Assembly (NCBI RefSeq): GCF_023264855.1
Contig: NZ_JAHFUW010000001.1
Location: 123,086-187,085 of the forward strand
DNA length: 64,000 nt
Reading direction: 5' to 3'
Source: Herbiconiux sp.
Lineage (GTDB): Bacteria > Actinomycetota > Actinomycetes > Actinomycetales > Microbacteriaceae
A model generated the notes under the pieces. It had not been told where the DNA came from and did not search any database. It saw only the letters and a program-made list of their open reading frames with translations. Shown in pieces: positions 26,957 through 35,015 of this stretch. The translations under genes were made by a program, and so were the position numbers. The first letter of the stretch is position 1, and each line of letters opens with the position of its first letter.

Positions 26957-27873
26957 ACGAGCAGTCCCCCCTGACCAACCTTCAGGCCGTCCCCCTCGTG
27001 AGTGCCCTCACGTCGTTCATCGCGCGGCGGAGCGGGATCCGGATCTTGCTGATCAAGGGCCTGGTGGCCGAGGAGCTGAAGCTCCGGCCCGCGCGCGGGT
27101 ACGCCGACGTCGACGTGCTGGTGGAGCCGGCCCGCTTCGACGAGTTCATCGAACAGCTCGCCCGGATCGGCTGGCACGAACGGGTGCACCTGTGGCTGTT
27201 CGATCGGATCGACGAGCACTCCATGGCCGTCATCCACGACAACTGGCCGATCGACATCGATGTGCACCGGTACTTCCCCGGCTTCCTGCGGTCGCCCGAG
27301 GACGTGTTCGAGCAGCTCTGGGAGCACCGTCAGGCGTTCACCATCGCGGCGACCGAGAGGACCGGAACCGATGCGGTCGCGGGCGCTGCGATCCTCGGGC
27401 TGCACTCCCTGCGGTCGCTGCACTACGAGCGCACCTCGCGGGAGTACACGTTCTTGGTCGACCAGCTGCGCGCCGATCCGGAGACCGCCGAGGCGCTGGC
27501 CGAATTGGCGGCCCAGACGGGCAGCTCGGAGACGCTCTCGCCGCTTCTGAGCGCCGTCGGCGTGCCGCCACGACCCGGGCCCGCCATCGACCGGCACGAT
27601 CTGGCGGCCTGGCGCCGGCGCACCGCACATCCCTCGCGTGCAGGAGAGTGGATGACCTACTTCTCGCGCATCCCGGTACGACGCTGGCCCGGGGAACTCC
27701 GGGTCGTCATCTGGCCGCCCCGGGAGCTCTATCTGCAAGACCATCCAGACGCCGGGGCCACCCGTGCCGGATTGATCCGCCACCGGATCCGCCGGCTCGG
27801 ACGGGGAGCCGTGGGCGTTGCGAAGGCTCTGTTCGCGACGAACGGGCGCGCACCGAGGAGCCCGCATGAGTGA
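26953..27873 (+). CDS. Nucleotidyltransferase family protein (NTP_transf_5-like)
   Basis: 306 aa if started at CTG 26953, which overlaps the previous stop (CTGA) and has GAGGAA 6 nt upstream; the nearest conventional start, GTG 26998, would remove an N-terminal helix (LTNLQAVPLVSALTSFIARR). The core LLIKGLVAEEL...RGYADVDVLVEPARFDEFIEQL shows a KG...D-D-D/V pattern of the uncharacterised nucleotidyltransferases that co-occur with HprK-like kinases and PqqD proteins. It may nucleotidylate a protein or peptide. Its 3' end overlaps the signal peptidase gene by 8 nt. Confidence 0.78.
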   Translation: MNEQSPLTNLQAVPLVSALTSFIARRSGIRILLIKGLVAEELKLRPARGYADVDVLVEPARFDEFIEQLARIGWHERVHLWLFDRIDEHSMAVIHDNWPIDIDVHRYFPGFLRSPEDVFEQLWEHRQAFTIAATERTGTDAVAGAAILGLHSLRSLHYERTSREYTFLVDQLRADPETAEALAELAAQTGSSETLSPLLSAVGVPPRPGPAIDRHDLAAWRRRTAHPSRAGEWMTYFSRIPVRRWPGELRVVIWPPRELYLQDHPDAGATRAGLIRHRIRRLGRGAVGVAKALFATNGRAPRSPHE

Positions 27874-28612
27874 TGTGAACCCCTCGGAGCCGGCTGCCGC
27901 CCCCTCCTCCACGATGGCCGCACCCCGCAGACCGGGGCTCGCGCGGCGGCTGGCGCGCAACCCGCTCGTCAACCTCGTGGCCGCGTTCCTGGTGCTGGCG
28001 CTCGTGCAGACCTTCCTCGTGCGCCTCTACGCCGTCCCCTCCGGCTCGATGGAGCAGACGCTCGAGATCGGCGACCGCATCCTGGTCAACCGGCTGGCCT
28101 ACCTCGGCGACGGGCCGCAGACCGGCGACGTCGTCGTGTTCGACGCCTCCGACGCCTGGGAGGCACCCCGGGCAGCCGATCCGAACCCCCTGAAGGCGGC
28201 GGTGAAGTGGGTGGGCGGCATCGTGGGCATCGGGCCCTCGGATCGGCACACGCTCGTCAAGCGCGTGATCGCCGGCCCCGGGCAGACCGTCTCGTGCTGC
28301 GACGCCGAGGGACGGATGCTGGTGGACGGCGTGCCTCTGGACGAACCGTACGTGTTCGAAGACCTGCCGTTCGTGGCCGGCAGCACCGACTGCGAGAGCA
28401 CTCCGGCCTCACTGCGGTGCTTCGACGAGTACACGCTGCCCGACGACCGCTACCTCGTTCTGGGTGACCATCGCTCGGCCTCCGGCGACGGGCTGGCGAA
28501 CTGCCGGGGTCAGACCGTGATCGACGACTGCGTGCGGCTCGTGAAGAAGGAGGACGTGGTGGGGCGGGTGTTCCAGATCGTGTTCCCCTTCGGCAACTGG
28601 GGACCGGTCTGA
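27866..28612 (+). CDS. lepB: Signal peptidase I (S26 family)
   Basis: 248 aa from the ATG at 27866 (GAGGAG upstream; overlaps the preceding gene by 8 nt). After a cytoplasmic Pro/Ala-rich stretch there is one helix (NLVAAFLVLALVQTFLV), then the catalytic Ser in YAVPSGSMEQTLEIGDRILV and the catalytic Lys in TLVKRVIAGPGQTV. Box E is DRYLVLGDHRSASGDG. It removes signal peptides on the outer face of the membrane. Coupling to the PqqD/HprK/nucleotidyltransferase genes suggests a dedicated export peptidase. An 11-bp hairpin follows its stop. A paralogue elsewhere is likely. Confidence 0.93.
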   Translation: MSDVNPSEPAAAPSSTMAAPRRPGLARRLARNPLVNLVAAFLVLALVQTFLVRLYAVPSGSMEQTLEIGDRILVNRLAYLGDGPQTGDVVVFDASDAWEAPRAADPNPLKAAVKWVGGIVGIGPSDRHTLVKRVIAGPGQTVSCCDAEGRMLVDGVPLDEPYVFEDLPFVAGSTDCESTPASLRCFDEYTLPDDRYLVLGDHRSASGDGLANCRGQTVIDDCVRLVKKEDVVGRVFQIVFPFGNWGPV

Positions 28613-28616
28613 GCGG

Positions 28617-28650
28617 CGACTTCACCCGGGATGAGAAGAGGGTGAAGTCG
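28617..28650 (+). terminator. Hairpin terminator after signal peptidase gene
   Basis: Perfect 11-bp inverted repeat CGACTTCACCC / GGGTGAAGTCG with a 12-nt loop, starting 4 nt after the signal peptidase stop. No T-tract follows, as is common for actinobacterial intrinsic terminators. Confidence 0.75.
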
Positions 28651-28660
28651 AAGATGAAAT

Positions 28661-28695
28661 GTGCGGCTTTGACACCGCACCCCCCTATCGGGGGG
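28661..28695. repeat. Two adjacent short palindromes in a convergent intergenic gap
   Basis: GTGCGG-(8)-CCGCAC (28661-28680) abuts CCCCCC-TATC-GGGGGG (28680-28695), followed by ATATATT. Lies in the 257-nt gap between two converging genes; no ORF in this gap looks real. May be part of a bidirectional termination region. Confidence 0.5.
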
Positions 28696-28790
28696 ATATA
28701 TTCGTGGAGTCGGACCCGAAGACGTCTACGGTCTCGATGACGAGTCGCACTTGTCGGACACCCATTCCGCGGCGACGACGTCTGCGTCTC

Positions 28791-28823
28791 CCCGCCAATC
28801 GGGCCCCAAACCGCTGGCGGGGA
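28791..28823 (-). terminator. Hairpin downstream of the 28870 gene
   Basis: CCCCGCCA (28791-28798) pairs perfectly with TGGCGGGG (28816-28823), 17-nt loop, 46 nt past the stop of the minus-strand gene ending at 28870. Probable terminator for the AraC-MauE operon. Confidence 0.55.
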
Positions 28824-28869
28824 GGCCACGTCGTTTCTGGTCAGTGCCTCTCGGCGCCGTCCCTCCGGC

Positions 28870-29370
28870 TCAGGCGCGCGACCAGCCGCGGATGACGGCG
28901 GAGCGAGTGCTGCCTTCGTCTCCCCAGACCCGGGCCGTGAACTCGTCGTCGTCGCGACCGCCCTCCAGCTTCACGATGCTCACCGTGGGCAGCACCGCCT
29001 CCCCGTCCCGGGCGGACAGCGACGGCCGGCCGGCATCGAGGCGATTCGTCTCGGCGCGCGTGATCGTCCAGCCTCCCGCCAGATCGTCTCCGACCGCCAG
29101 ACCGTGCGCCCGGAACGCGCCCGACCAGCGCAGGCTGAGGGTGAGGCGTCCCGACTCCTGGGCTGCGTGCGATCCGCGCATCCGCAGCACGCCGTTGCCC
29201 ATCGTGATGCTCACGACGCCGGGCTGCGTGTTGGCGGCGAAGTCGACGCTCATCCGGAGCGGGTTGACGACGCCGGGCAGCTCGCCCGCGCTCGGCCGCG
29301 CGGCGGGGAGCCGGCCGAGAGTGGTCTCGGGCAGGCCGAGCTCAGGATCGAACCGGGAGTTCGGAATCAT
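28870..29370 (-). CDS. Hypothetical protein
   Basis: 166 aa from ATG 29370 (GGAGA upstream); an ATG at 29388 is the alternative. No family recognised. It has no signal peptide or membrane helix and reads as an all-beta domain (MSVDFAANTQPGVVSITMGNGVLRM, RLTLSLRWSGAFRAHGL, ILPTVSIVKLEGG-like strands). Codon use fits its neighbours and the reading is clearly protein-like. It follows the AraC regulator on the same strand after a hairpin, so it may be transcribed separately. Confidence 0.65.
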   Translation of the reverse strand: MIPNSRFDPELGLPETTLGRLPAARPSAGELPGVVNPLRMSVDFAANTQPGVVSITMGNGVLRMRGSHAAQESGRLTLSLRWSGAFRAHGLAVGDDLAGGWTITRAETNRLDAGRPSLSARDGEAVLPTVSIVKLEGGRDDDEFTARVWGDEGSTRSAVIRGWSRA

Positions 29371-29523
29371 CGGGAATTGTCTCCGCATCGGGGTGATTCG
29401 TCATGGGATGACAGAATGCGTCCCCGGATTCGTCAGCAGCGTTCGGGTCTCGCTGCTTCGAACCTACACGGCAGGTGACCTCGCGCGCCGTCATCCGGGC
29501 CTCGGGGAGGGTGATAATCCACC

Positions 29524-29552
29524 CGGTCGGGGTGAAAAGGCCGCCCCGACCG
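29524..29552 (-). terminator. Hairpin after AraC-family regulator
   Basis: CGGTCGGGG and CCCCGACCG form a perfect 9-bp stem with an 11-nt loop, 14 nt past the regulator's stop on the minus strand. Confidence 0.6.
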
Positions 29553-29565
29553 ACCGGATCGTGTG

Positions 29566-30453
29566 CTAGCGCACGCTCTGCTGCCGCGTCTGGACCCCGT
29601 GGCGGATCTCCGACGGCGTGCTGTATCCCATCGACTCGAACGCGCGCCGCAGTTCCGAGGCGTCCGCGAATCCGCTGTGCTGGGCGATCTGCGAGACGTT
29701 CAGCACCCGGAAGGCGGGATTGGTGAGCATCGAGACCGCGAGATCGGCGCGCTGTCGGCGGATCTCCCGCGAAGGCGTCGATCCGATCGAGGAGAACAGG
29801 CGCTGCAGCTGCCGCATCGAGATGTTGAGGTCGTGCGCGAGGCGAGTCGGTGTGAGCGAACGATCGGTGCGGTAGCCGGCGATCTGCGACATCGCCCGGT
29901 CGAGCAGGCCGACGCTCGGCGTGGCCAGACCTCCGGCTCCACGACCCTCCAGCAGCAGCGACGCCACCATCTCGAGCACCAGCTTCTCGAGGAAGTAGGT
30001 TGAGAGGCGCTCCGGGCTCTGCGTGTTCTCCAGCGTGCCCAGCAAGAACTTCTTCGTGGGCGTCAGCACGGCCGAACCCTGGATCGTGCCGAAGGAGCCG
30101 GCCGGGCCGGTGTACTCCTCGAGTGCCGCGGTCGGCATCGCCACCGCGAGCGCCGTGCACCGGCGTGAGCCGTAGACCGCGTAGCGGCGGGCGCCCACGA
30201 TGTACACGGCCTGGTCGGGCCGTAGCGGCAGGTCTTCCCGGTTCTCGCCGCGCACCACGATGGTGGCGTCGATCGGGATGACCAGCTCGATCGACGGCGT
30301 GGCCGTGCGGCAGATCTTGCGCAGAGGCGTTCCTCCGGCCGGAATGTCCAGAACCGACAATTCGGTGTCACCGAATCGCACCCTGGTCGTGTTGCGTCCT
30401 TCGGCCGACGACGTCGCAGTCGTCTGTGACGAAGTAGTCCTTGAAGAAATCAT
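29566..30453 (-). CDS. AraC/XylS family transcriptional regulator
   Basis: 295 aa from ATG 30453 (GGGGGCTCAG upstream; the frame is open to 30504). The N-terminal half is a cupin-like sensor region resembling the AraC-type 'binding-like' domain (SIELVIPIDATIVVRGE, AVYIVGARRYAVYGSRRC). The C-terminal two helix-turn-helix units are clear: LTPTRLAHDLNISMRQLQRLF and VSQIAQHSGFADASELRRAFESMGYSTPSEIR. It probably controls the adjacent MauE-thioredoxin and Tat-protein genes. The ligand is unknown. Confidence 0.88.
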   Translation of the reverse strand: MISSRTTSSQTTATSSAEGRNTTRVRFGDTELSVLDIPAGGTPLRKICRTATPSIELVIPIDATIVVRGENREDLPLRPDQAVYIVGARRYAVYGSRRCTALAVAMPTAALEEYTGPAGSFGTIQGSAVLTPTKKFLLGTLENTQSPERLSTYFLEKLVLEMVASLLLEGRGAGGLATPSVGLLDRAMSQIAGYRTDRSLTPTRLAHDLNISMRQLQRLFSSIGSTPSREIRRQRADLAVSMLTNPAFRVLNVSQIAQHSGFADASELRRAFESMGYSTPSEIRHGVQTRQQSVR

Positions 30454-30527
30454 CTGAGCCCCCGCTCGATTTGTTCTCGACCCCGGAGGGCCATCGTGTC
30501 GCATTCAGCTAGAAGTTCGCCTCCGCC

Positions 30528-31589
30528 TTATGAGGCCTCCATTCGATCGGACCGGATCAGATCATCCGCACGTCGTCGTGCAGGATCGGGTATGACGGAG
30601 ACTACATCGCGAACGAGATCTTGTACCTCCACACTTCCCTGCGCAGGGCCTGCCGCGACCATCCGGTCGGTGCCGAGCAGCAGCGCGCTCGGCACTCCGC
30701 CGATGCGCGCGGCCGTCATCAGCGAGCGGTAGCCGTAATAGAACGTCGCATCGAGGTCGGGGTGGGCCCGGCGGATCGCCTCCGGCGAGTCGGAGGTGAG
30801 CACGGCGATGTCGACCGCTCCCCGGAACTCGCGCTCCCACTGCGGAATGCGGTCGGCGACCCTGCCGCAGGGCGTGCAATCCGCCGAGAGCAGCAGCAGC
30901 AAGGTGGGACGGGACACCGCGATCGCCATCAGGGGGACGGCCCGGCCGGCCGAGCTCGTGACCTCCAGGCCGGGGATCGGCCACGGTTCACCGTCCCGCC
31001 CCGGGCCGTCCGACCCGGTTCCGGCGAAGGAGGGCGGAGCGACCGCGGCGGCCGGGCCCCGGGTGCGAACTCCCCTCACGACGAGCGCTGCGGCGACCAG
31101 CGCCGTGAGCACGAGCGCGCCCGAGCCGAAGGCGATCCACTCGGCCGGATCGAATGCGACGAGCCCCGCGATCACACCGTCATCGGCGATGACGAGCACG
31201 ACCAGCGAGGCGAGCACGAACAGGACGTTTCGCGCCACGGACCAACGGTCGATGGGGCGGGAGGAGGTGCCGCCGAAGCAGGCGCACACCACCGTCTCGT
31301 GGCGCACGAGCACCAGCACGGTGAGGGTCAGAAAGACGCAGAAGACGAGAACGGCTCCGGCCGTGACCACGGTGAAGGCCAGGCCCTGCGTCACCAGGAG
31401 CGCCCCACCCAGAGCGATCTCGGCGAAGGGCACGGCCGCTGCGATCGCCGGGTGCCGGAGCGCCGCCGGCATCCGCAGCTCGCCGAGCATCCGGAGCGTC
31501 TGCTCGCTGCGACCCACCTTTGCCGTGCCGCTGACCAGCAGCACCGCGGCGAGCGCGGTGGTGAGGAGCACGGCGACGGGAAGGATCAT
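30528..31589 (-). CDS. MauE/DoxX-like membrane domain fused to thioredoxin-like domain
   Basis: 353 aa. Residues ~1-170 hold about five helices with the MauE-type pattern (LVSGTAKVGRSEQTLRMLGELRMPA, VVCACFGGTSSRPIDRW), including a CxC. Residues ~200-340 are a TlpA/thioredoxin-like domain (LMAIAVSRPTLLLLLSADCTPC) with a CTPC motif. MauE assists disulfide formation in methylamine dehydrogenase maturation; fusion to a thioredoxin domain suggests a self-contained membrane thiol oxidoreductase. It lies 92 nt downstream of a gene for a Tat-exported protein with two cysteines, its possible client. No mau structural genes are nearby. Confidence 0.82.
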   Translation of the reverse strand: MILPVAVLLTTALAAVLLVSGTAKVGRSEQTLRMLGELRMPAALRHPAIAAAVPFAEIALGGALLVTQGLAFTVVTAGAVLVFCVFLTLTVLVLVRHETVVCACFGGTSSRPIDRWSVARNVLFVLASLVVLVIADDGVIAGLVAFDPAEWIAFGSGALVLTALVAAALVVRGVRTRGPAAAVAPPSFAGTGSDGPGRDGEPWPIPGLEVTSSAGRAVPLMAIAVSRPTLLLLLSADCTPCGRVADRIPQWEREFRGAVDIAVLTSDSPEAIRRAHPDLDATFYYGYRSLMTAARIGGVPSALLLGTDRMVAAGPAQGSVEVQDLVRDVVSVIPDPARRRADDLIRSDRMEAS

Positions 31590-31640
31590 TGCTCGGGCCA
31601 GGCTTTCGGACGAAGACGACTACGACGAGCGGATGTGGTG

Positions 31641-31674
31641 CGGCGGGACGGCTCTTGGGGAAGCCGCCCCGCCG
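31641..31674 (-). terminator. Hairpin after small Tat-protein gene
   Basis: CGGCGGGACGGC and GCCGCCCCGCCG form a 12-bp stem with one mismatch and a 10-nt loop, starting 7 nt after the minus-strand stop at 31682. It may attenuate reading into the MauE-thioredoxin gene. Confidence 0.6.
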
Positions 31675-31681
31675 CGCCGGA

Positions 31682-32191
31682 TCAGCTCGCCGAGCAGAGG
31701 ATCAGCGTGGAGCTGACCGAACCGGCGGCCTTTGAGCCGGTGCCGATGTAGCCGGTGGGCACCGACACGACCCCGTTCAGCGTGAAGGCCACCGAGATCG
31801 ACAGCGTGGTGCGGAAGGCGATCGTCGCACCGGCCGGGAGAGCGGCGGTGAGGGTGATCTGACGGCTGGTCTGGCTCAGCACGGCGACGTTGGCTGTGCC
31901 GCCGCTGACGCTGAAGACGCCGATGTTGGCGACGCCGGAGCCGGTGATGATCACCGAGGTGCCGACGGGCAGCGGGGCCGACGGACCGGCGGTCAGCGTG
32001 AAGCCGGGGCCGAGCACGCCGAGGGTGCCGCAGGATCCGTCGAGGTGGAAGGCGCCCAGCTGCACGTCGGAGGCCGCGGCGAGCGGCGTGGCGACGGCGA
32101 GTGCGATAACGGGCAGCGACCAGGCCGCTCCCTTCATCACGGTGCGGCGTGCGACACCGCTGTCGTCTTTGGTGATGTCGGATTCGGTCAT
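31682..32191 (-). CDS. Small Tat-exported protein, function unknown
   Basis: 169 aa from ATG 32191 (AGGGGGCTTC upstream). Signal DSGVARRTVMKGAAWSLPVIALAVA with a twin arginine and AAAS cleavage region is of the 'ARRTVMKGAAW' type seen in secreted actinobacterial proteins. The mature ~125 residues are Thr/Ser/Val-rich and beta-strand-like, with only two cysteines (DGSCGTL and LILCSAS at the very end), able to form one N-to-C disulfide. No enzymatic motif. Likely a surface or secreted structural protein served by the MauE-thioredoxin protein. Confidence 0.78.
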   Translation of the reverse strand: MTESDITKDDSGVARRTVMKGAAWSLPVIALAVATPLAAASDVQLGAFHLDGSCGTLGVLGPGFTLTAGPSAPLPVGTSVIITGSGVANIGVFSVSGGTANVAVLSQTSRQITLTAALPAGATIAFRTTLSISVAFTLNGVVSVPTGYIGTGSKAAGSVSSTLILCSAS

Positions 32192-32349
32192 GAAGCCCCC
32201 TGAGCTCTGCGAGATGATGTCGGTCTCGTGAGCTCTTGTCGTGCTCACTGGGAACTCATGCTCGCCAAGGAGGCGGAGGCGTCGTCACCCCACCCGGGGG
32301 TCTTGTCGTCGCGGTGATGTCATGTGTCGTGAAAGTGATCAATCAGGGA

Positions 32350-33609
32350 TCAGAGGGCGTCGGATTTGGCCTGCAGCACCTCCCGTTCCCGGGCGTTCGA
32401 GGTGAGCGCCACGGCGGCCGCGAATTCGGCCCGCGCCTGTTCACGACGGCCGAGTCGCGCGAGCAGTTCGCCCCGCACACTCGGCAGCAGGTGCGAGCCG
32501 CGGAGGGCTCCGGATGCGGCGATCCCGTCGACGATGAGCAGAGCGGATGCGGGGCCCGTCGCCTGCGAGACCGCGACCGCGCGGTTCAGTTCCACCACGG
32601 GGTTCGGCGCGAGGCGTCCGAGCGCCTCGTAGAGCAGAACGACCTGGGCCCAGTCCGTGCTCTCGACGCTCTGCGCAGTGGCATGGCAGCGGGCGATCGC
32701 CGCCTGCAGGGCGTAGGGGCCGCGCCCGGTCTTACGGGCCGTGGCCAGCGCATCCGCCCGCTCGAGGGCAGCTTCACCCCGGCGGATCTGAGCGTGATCC
32801 CAGCGGGAGCGGTCTTGGTCGGCGAGCAGGATGGGACGGCCGTCGGGGGCCGTGCGGGCGGCGAACCGGGAGGCCTGGAACTCCATCAGCGCGAGCAGGG
32901 CGTGCACCTCGGGTTCGCGGGGCAACAGGCCGGCCAGTACCCGGCCGAGGCGGAGCGCCTCGGTGGCGAGGTCGAGGCGCATCCAGCGCTCCCCCGAGGT
33001 GGCCGCGTAGCCCTCGGTGAAAACGAGGTAGACGACGCCGAGCACGGGCCCCAGGCGCGCCGCCCACTCGCCCGGATCCGGCACCTCGAACGGGACCCGG
33101 GCGGCCGACAGCGTCTTCTTGGCGCGCACGATCCGCTGCTGCACGGTGGCCACGGGCAGCAGGAACAGCCGCGCGATCTCGTCGGTGGTGAGGCCGCCGA
33201 CCAGGCGGAGCGTGAGCGCCACCTGGGCCTCCCGGGCGAGAACGGGGTGGCAGGCCGTGAAGACGAGCCTCAGTACGTCGTCGTCGATCGGCTCCCAGAC
33301 GTCATCCGCGCCGGGGACCCCGCCCTCCCGCGAGGCGAGGTCGTGGGCGATCGCGCTGTGCCGCTCGTCGAGCCGCTCACGGCGGCGCCACCCGTCGATC
33401 GCCTTGCGCTTGGCCACGGCGGTGAGCCAGGCGGCCGCGTTCTGCGGCACGCCCGACTCGGGCCACTGTGCGAGGGCGTCGGCCACGGCATCCTGAGCGA
33501 GATCCTCGGCCAGGCCCAGGTCGCCCGTCAGCCGCGCGAGATTGCCGACGATGCGGGCGCCCTCGATCCGCCAGACGGCGTCGACCGTGCGCCGCACGTC
33601 GGCGGACAT
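32350..33609 (-). CDS. ECF42-type RNA polymerase sigma factor with C-terminal TPR-like extension
   Basis: 419 aa; ATG 33609 overlaps the YCII gene's stop (TGATG), so upstream open frame is ignored. Region 2 is VWRIEGARIVGNLARLTGDLGLAEDLAQDAVADALAQWP; region 4 is ALTLRLVGGLTTDEIARLFLLPVATVQQRIVRAKKTL. The ~220-aa C-terminal part is helical and TPR-like (EVHALLALMEFQASR, ELLARLGRREQARAEFAAAVAL). This architecture beside a YCII/DGPF protein is that of the ECF42 group, which lacks a classical anti-sigma factor. Targets are unknown. Confidence 0.9.
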   Translation of the reverse strand: MSADVRRTVDAVWRIEGARIVGNLARLTGDLGLAEDLAQDAVADALAQWPESGVPQNAAAWLTAVAKRKAIDGWRRRERLDERHSAIAHDLASREGGVPGADDVWEPIDDDVLRLVFTACHPVLAREAQVALTLRLVGGLTTDEIARLFLLPVATVQQRIVRAKKTLSAARVPFEVPDPGEWAARLGPVLGVVYLVFTEGYAATSGERWMRLDLATEALRLGRVLAGLLPREPEVHALLALMEFQASRFAARTAPDGRPILLADQDRSRWDHAQIRRGEAALERADALATARKTGRGPYALQAAIARCHATAQSVESTDWAQVVLLYEALGRLAPNPVVELNRAVAVSQATGPASALLIVDGIAASGALRGSHLLPSVRGELLARLGRREQARAEFAAAVALTSNAREREVLQAKSDAL

Positions 33610-34034
33610 CAGCGTTCGGCCTGCTCCGCGCGCCAGCCCTCTTCCTTCTGGATGTACTCGTTGTCTTCGTGGCCGGCGAAGTCGCTCATGTCGGTGACCC
33701 GGCGCACCTCGAGCTTGCTGCCGGCGCCCAGCGGTGCGCGGCTCGCCCACTGCACGGCCTCCTCCTTCGAGGAGACCTCGATGATCCAGAAGCCGTTGAA
33801 CAGCTCGTGGATCTCGCCGTAGGGGCCGTCGGTGACGATCGGCGTCTCGCCCGCGAAGTCGACCACGAAGGCCGTGCTCAGGTCGTCGGCGAGGCCTTCG
33901 CCGGCCAGCAGCACGCCGGCCTTGATCATCGATTCGTTGTAGGCGCCCATCGCGTTGATGACCTCGGCGAAGTCGATCTCCTCGTAGGCGGCCTTGGCGG
34001 CTTCGGTGGCTCGCATGATCAGCATGAATTTCAT
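33609..34034 (-). CDS. YCII/DGPF-domain protein (ECF42 partner)
   Basis: 141 aa from ATG 34034 (AAGGAG upstream). MKFMLIMRATE opens a YCII-related ferredoxin-like fold and VTDGPYGEIHELFNGFWIIEVSSKEEAVQWA contains the DGPF-type signature, here DGPY. Proteins of this type are encoded next to ECF42 sigma factors and are thought to be regulated by or to regulate them; the chemistry is not established. Translationally coupled to the sigma gene by a 1-nt overlap. Confidence 0.88.
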   Translation of the reverse strand: MKFMLIMRATEAAKAAYEEIDFAEVINAMGAYNESMIKAGVLLAGEGLADDLSTAFVVDFAGETPIVTDGPYGEIHELFNGFWIIEVSSKEEAVQWASRAPLGAGSKLEVRRVTDMSDFAGHEDNEYIQKEEGWRAEQAER

Positions 34035-34138
34035 CGGGGTGCTCCTTGTTCGGCAGGGCGGGGAATCCGTCCTTCTACTATTGCGTCGAACGGGAGCACG
34101 CCGGATCGACAATGCCGTGAAAAAACTTTCGGGGGATC

Positions 34139-34918
34139 TCAGTGAGGCGGGAACGCGAACGAACTAATCTCGCGGAAAACCTCTGAGAGCGCCTTCGACT
34201 GGTGCTCCACGATCCGCTCGCCGAGCTCGCGGGTGGCGGCCGTGGGGTCGCCGAGAACCCCGGATGCCGAGAGGTCGTCCGTCACCCAGGCGGTGGGCAC
34301 CGCGCCCTCGAGGGTGAGGTGCGTGTAGCCGGCGAAGAGGTCGCCGGCCGCGGCGCCGTCGCGCACGGCGAGCTGCATGTGCACGAGCTCGGGAGCGAGC
34401 GCCCACACGATGCTCGACTCGATCTGACCGCCGTGGATGCCGTAGTCGGGATCGACGGGGTCGACACCCTCGGGCAGGCCCAGTCGCCCGGGCATCATCG
34501 GGAAGACCTCGAGGCCCGTCTCGACCCGGATGTCGCGCGCGACCACATCCAGCAGCCCGGGCTGGCCGCCGTGACCGTTCACGAACACGAGCTTGCGGAA
34601 TCCGGATGCCGCCAGCGAGCGTCCGAGATCCAGGCACACGGCTATCAGCGTCGAGGCGCTCATCGCGATGGTGCCCGCGCGGCCCAGGTGTTCGGTCGAC
34701 TTGCCGTAGCTCAGGGTGGGCAGCTGCCACACGTTACTGCCCTCGCCGAGCCGTGCGATGGCCAGCCCGGTCATCCGCTCGGCGACCAGGGCATCCGTCA
34801 CCAGGGGCAGGTGCGCCCCGTGCTGCTCGATCGCGCCGATCGGCTGCACGATCACGGCGTCGCTCTTCTGGATCGCCGCCACCTCCACGGTCGTGAGGTG
34901 TGCCAGCAGATGCGTCAT
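34139..34918 (-). CDS. Creatininase family amidohydrolase
   Basis: 259 aa from ATG 34918 (GGGAGAC upstream). Metal-binding and catalytic signatures of the creatininase family are clear: VIVQPIGAIEQHGAHLPLVTDALVAE, FVNGHGGQPGLLDVVARDI and DYGIHGGQIESS. The family hydrolyses cyclic amides (creatinine) and formamides with two metal ions in the cytoplasm. It is last in an operon with an isochorismatase-type hydrolase, cupin and solute-binding lipoprotein. Substrate is not certain; family members also act in cofactor and inosose pathways. Confidence 0.88.
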   Translation of the reverse strand: MTHLLAHLTTVEVAAIQKSDAVIVQPIGAIEQHGAHLPLVTDALVAERMTGLAIARLGEGSNVWQLPTLSYGKSTEHLGRAGTIAMSASTLIAVCLDLGRSLAASGFRKLVFVNGHGGQPGLLDVVARDIRVETGLEVFPMMPGRLGLPEGVDPVDPDYGIHGGQIESSIVWALAPELVHMQLAVRDGAAAGDLFAGYTHLTLEGAVPTAWVTDDLSASGVLGDPTAATRELGERIVEHQSKALSEVFREISSFAFPPH

Positions 34919-34944
34919 GTGGATGTCTCCCGACCGTGAAACGA

Positions 34945-35007
34945 CGCCGACCCGTCCGTTCGTACCGCTAAGCCATGGGGAGAGCGCGACTGACTGACGG
35001 GTCGGCG
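34945..35007 (-). terminator. Long inverted repeat between binding-protein and creatininase genes
   Basis: CGCCGACCCGTC (34945-34956) and GACGGGTCGGCG (34996-35007) are perfect 12-bp arms around a 39-nt loop. It starts 9 nt after the binding-protein stop, so it may protect or terminate that message and lower creatininase expression. Confidence 0.6.
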
Positions 35008-35015
35008 GCTGGGGG

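Noticed and set aside
28669..28702. TTGACA with TATATT downstream, looking like a strong promoter
   Set aside because: Spacing is 20-22 nt, there is no credible gene after it, and it is embedded in palindromes between converging genes.
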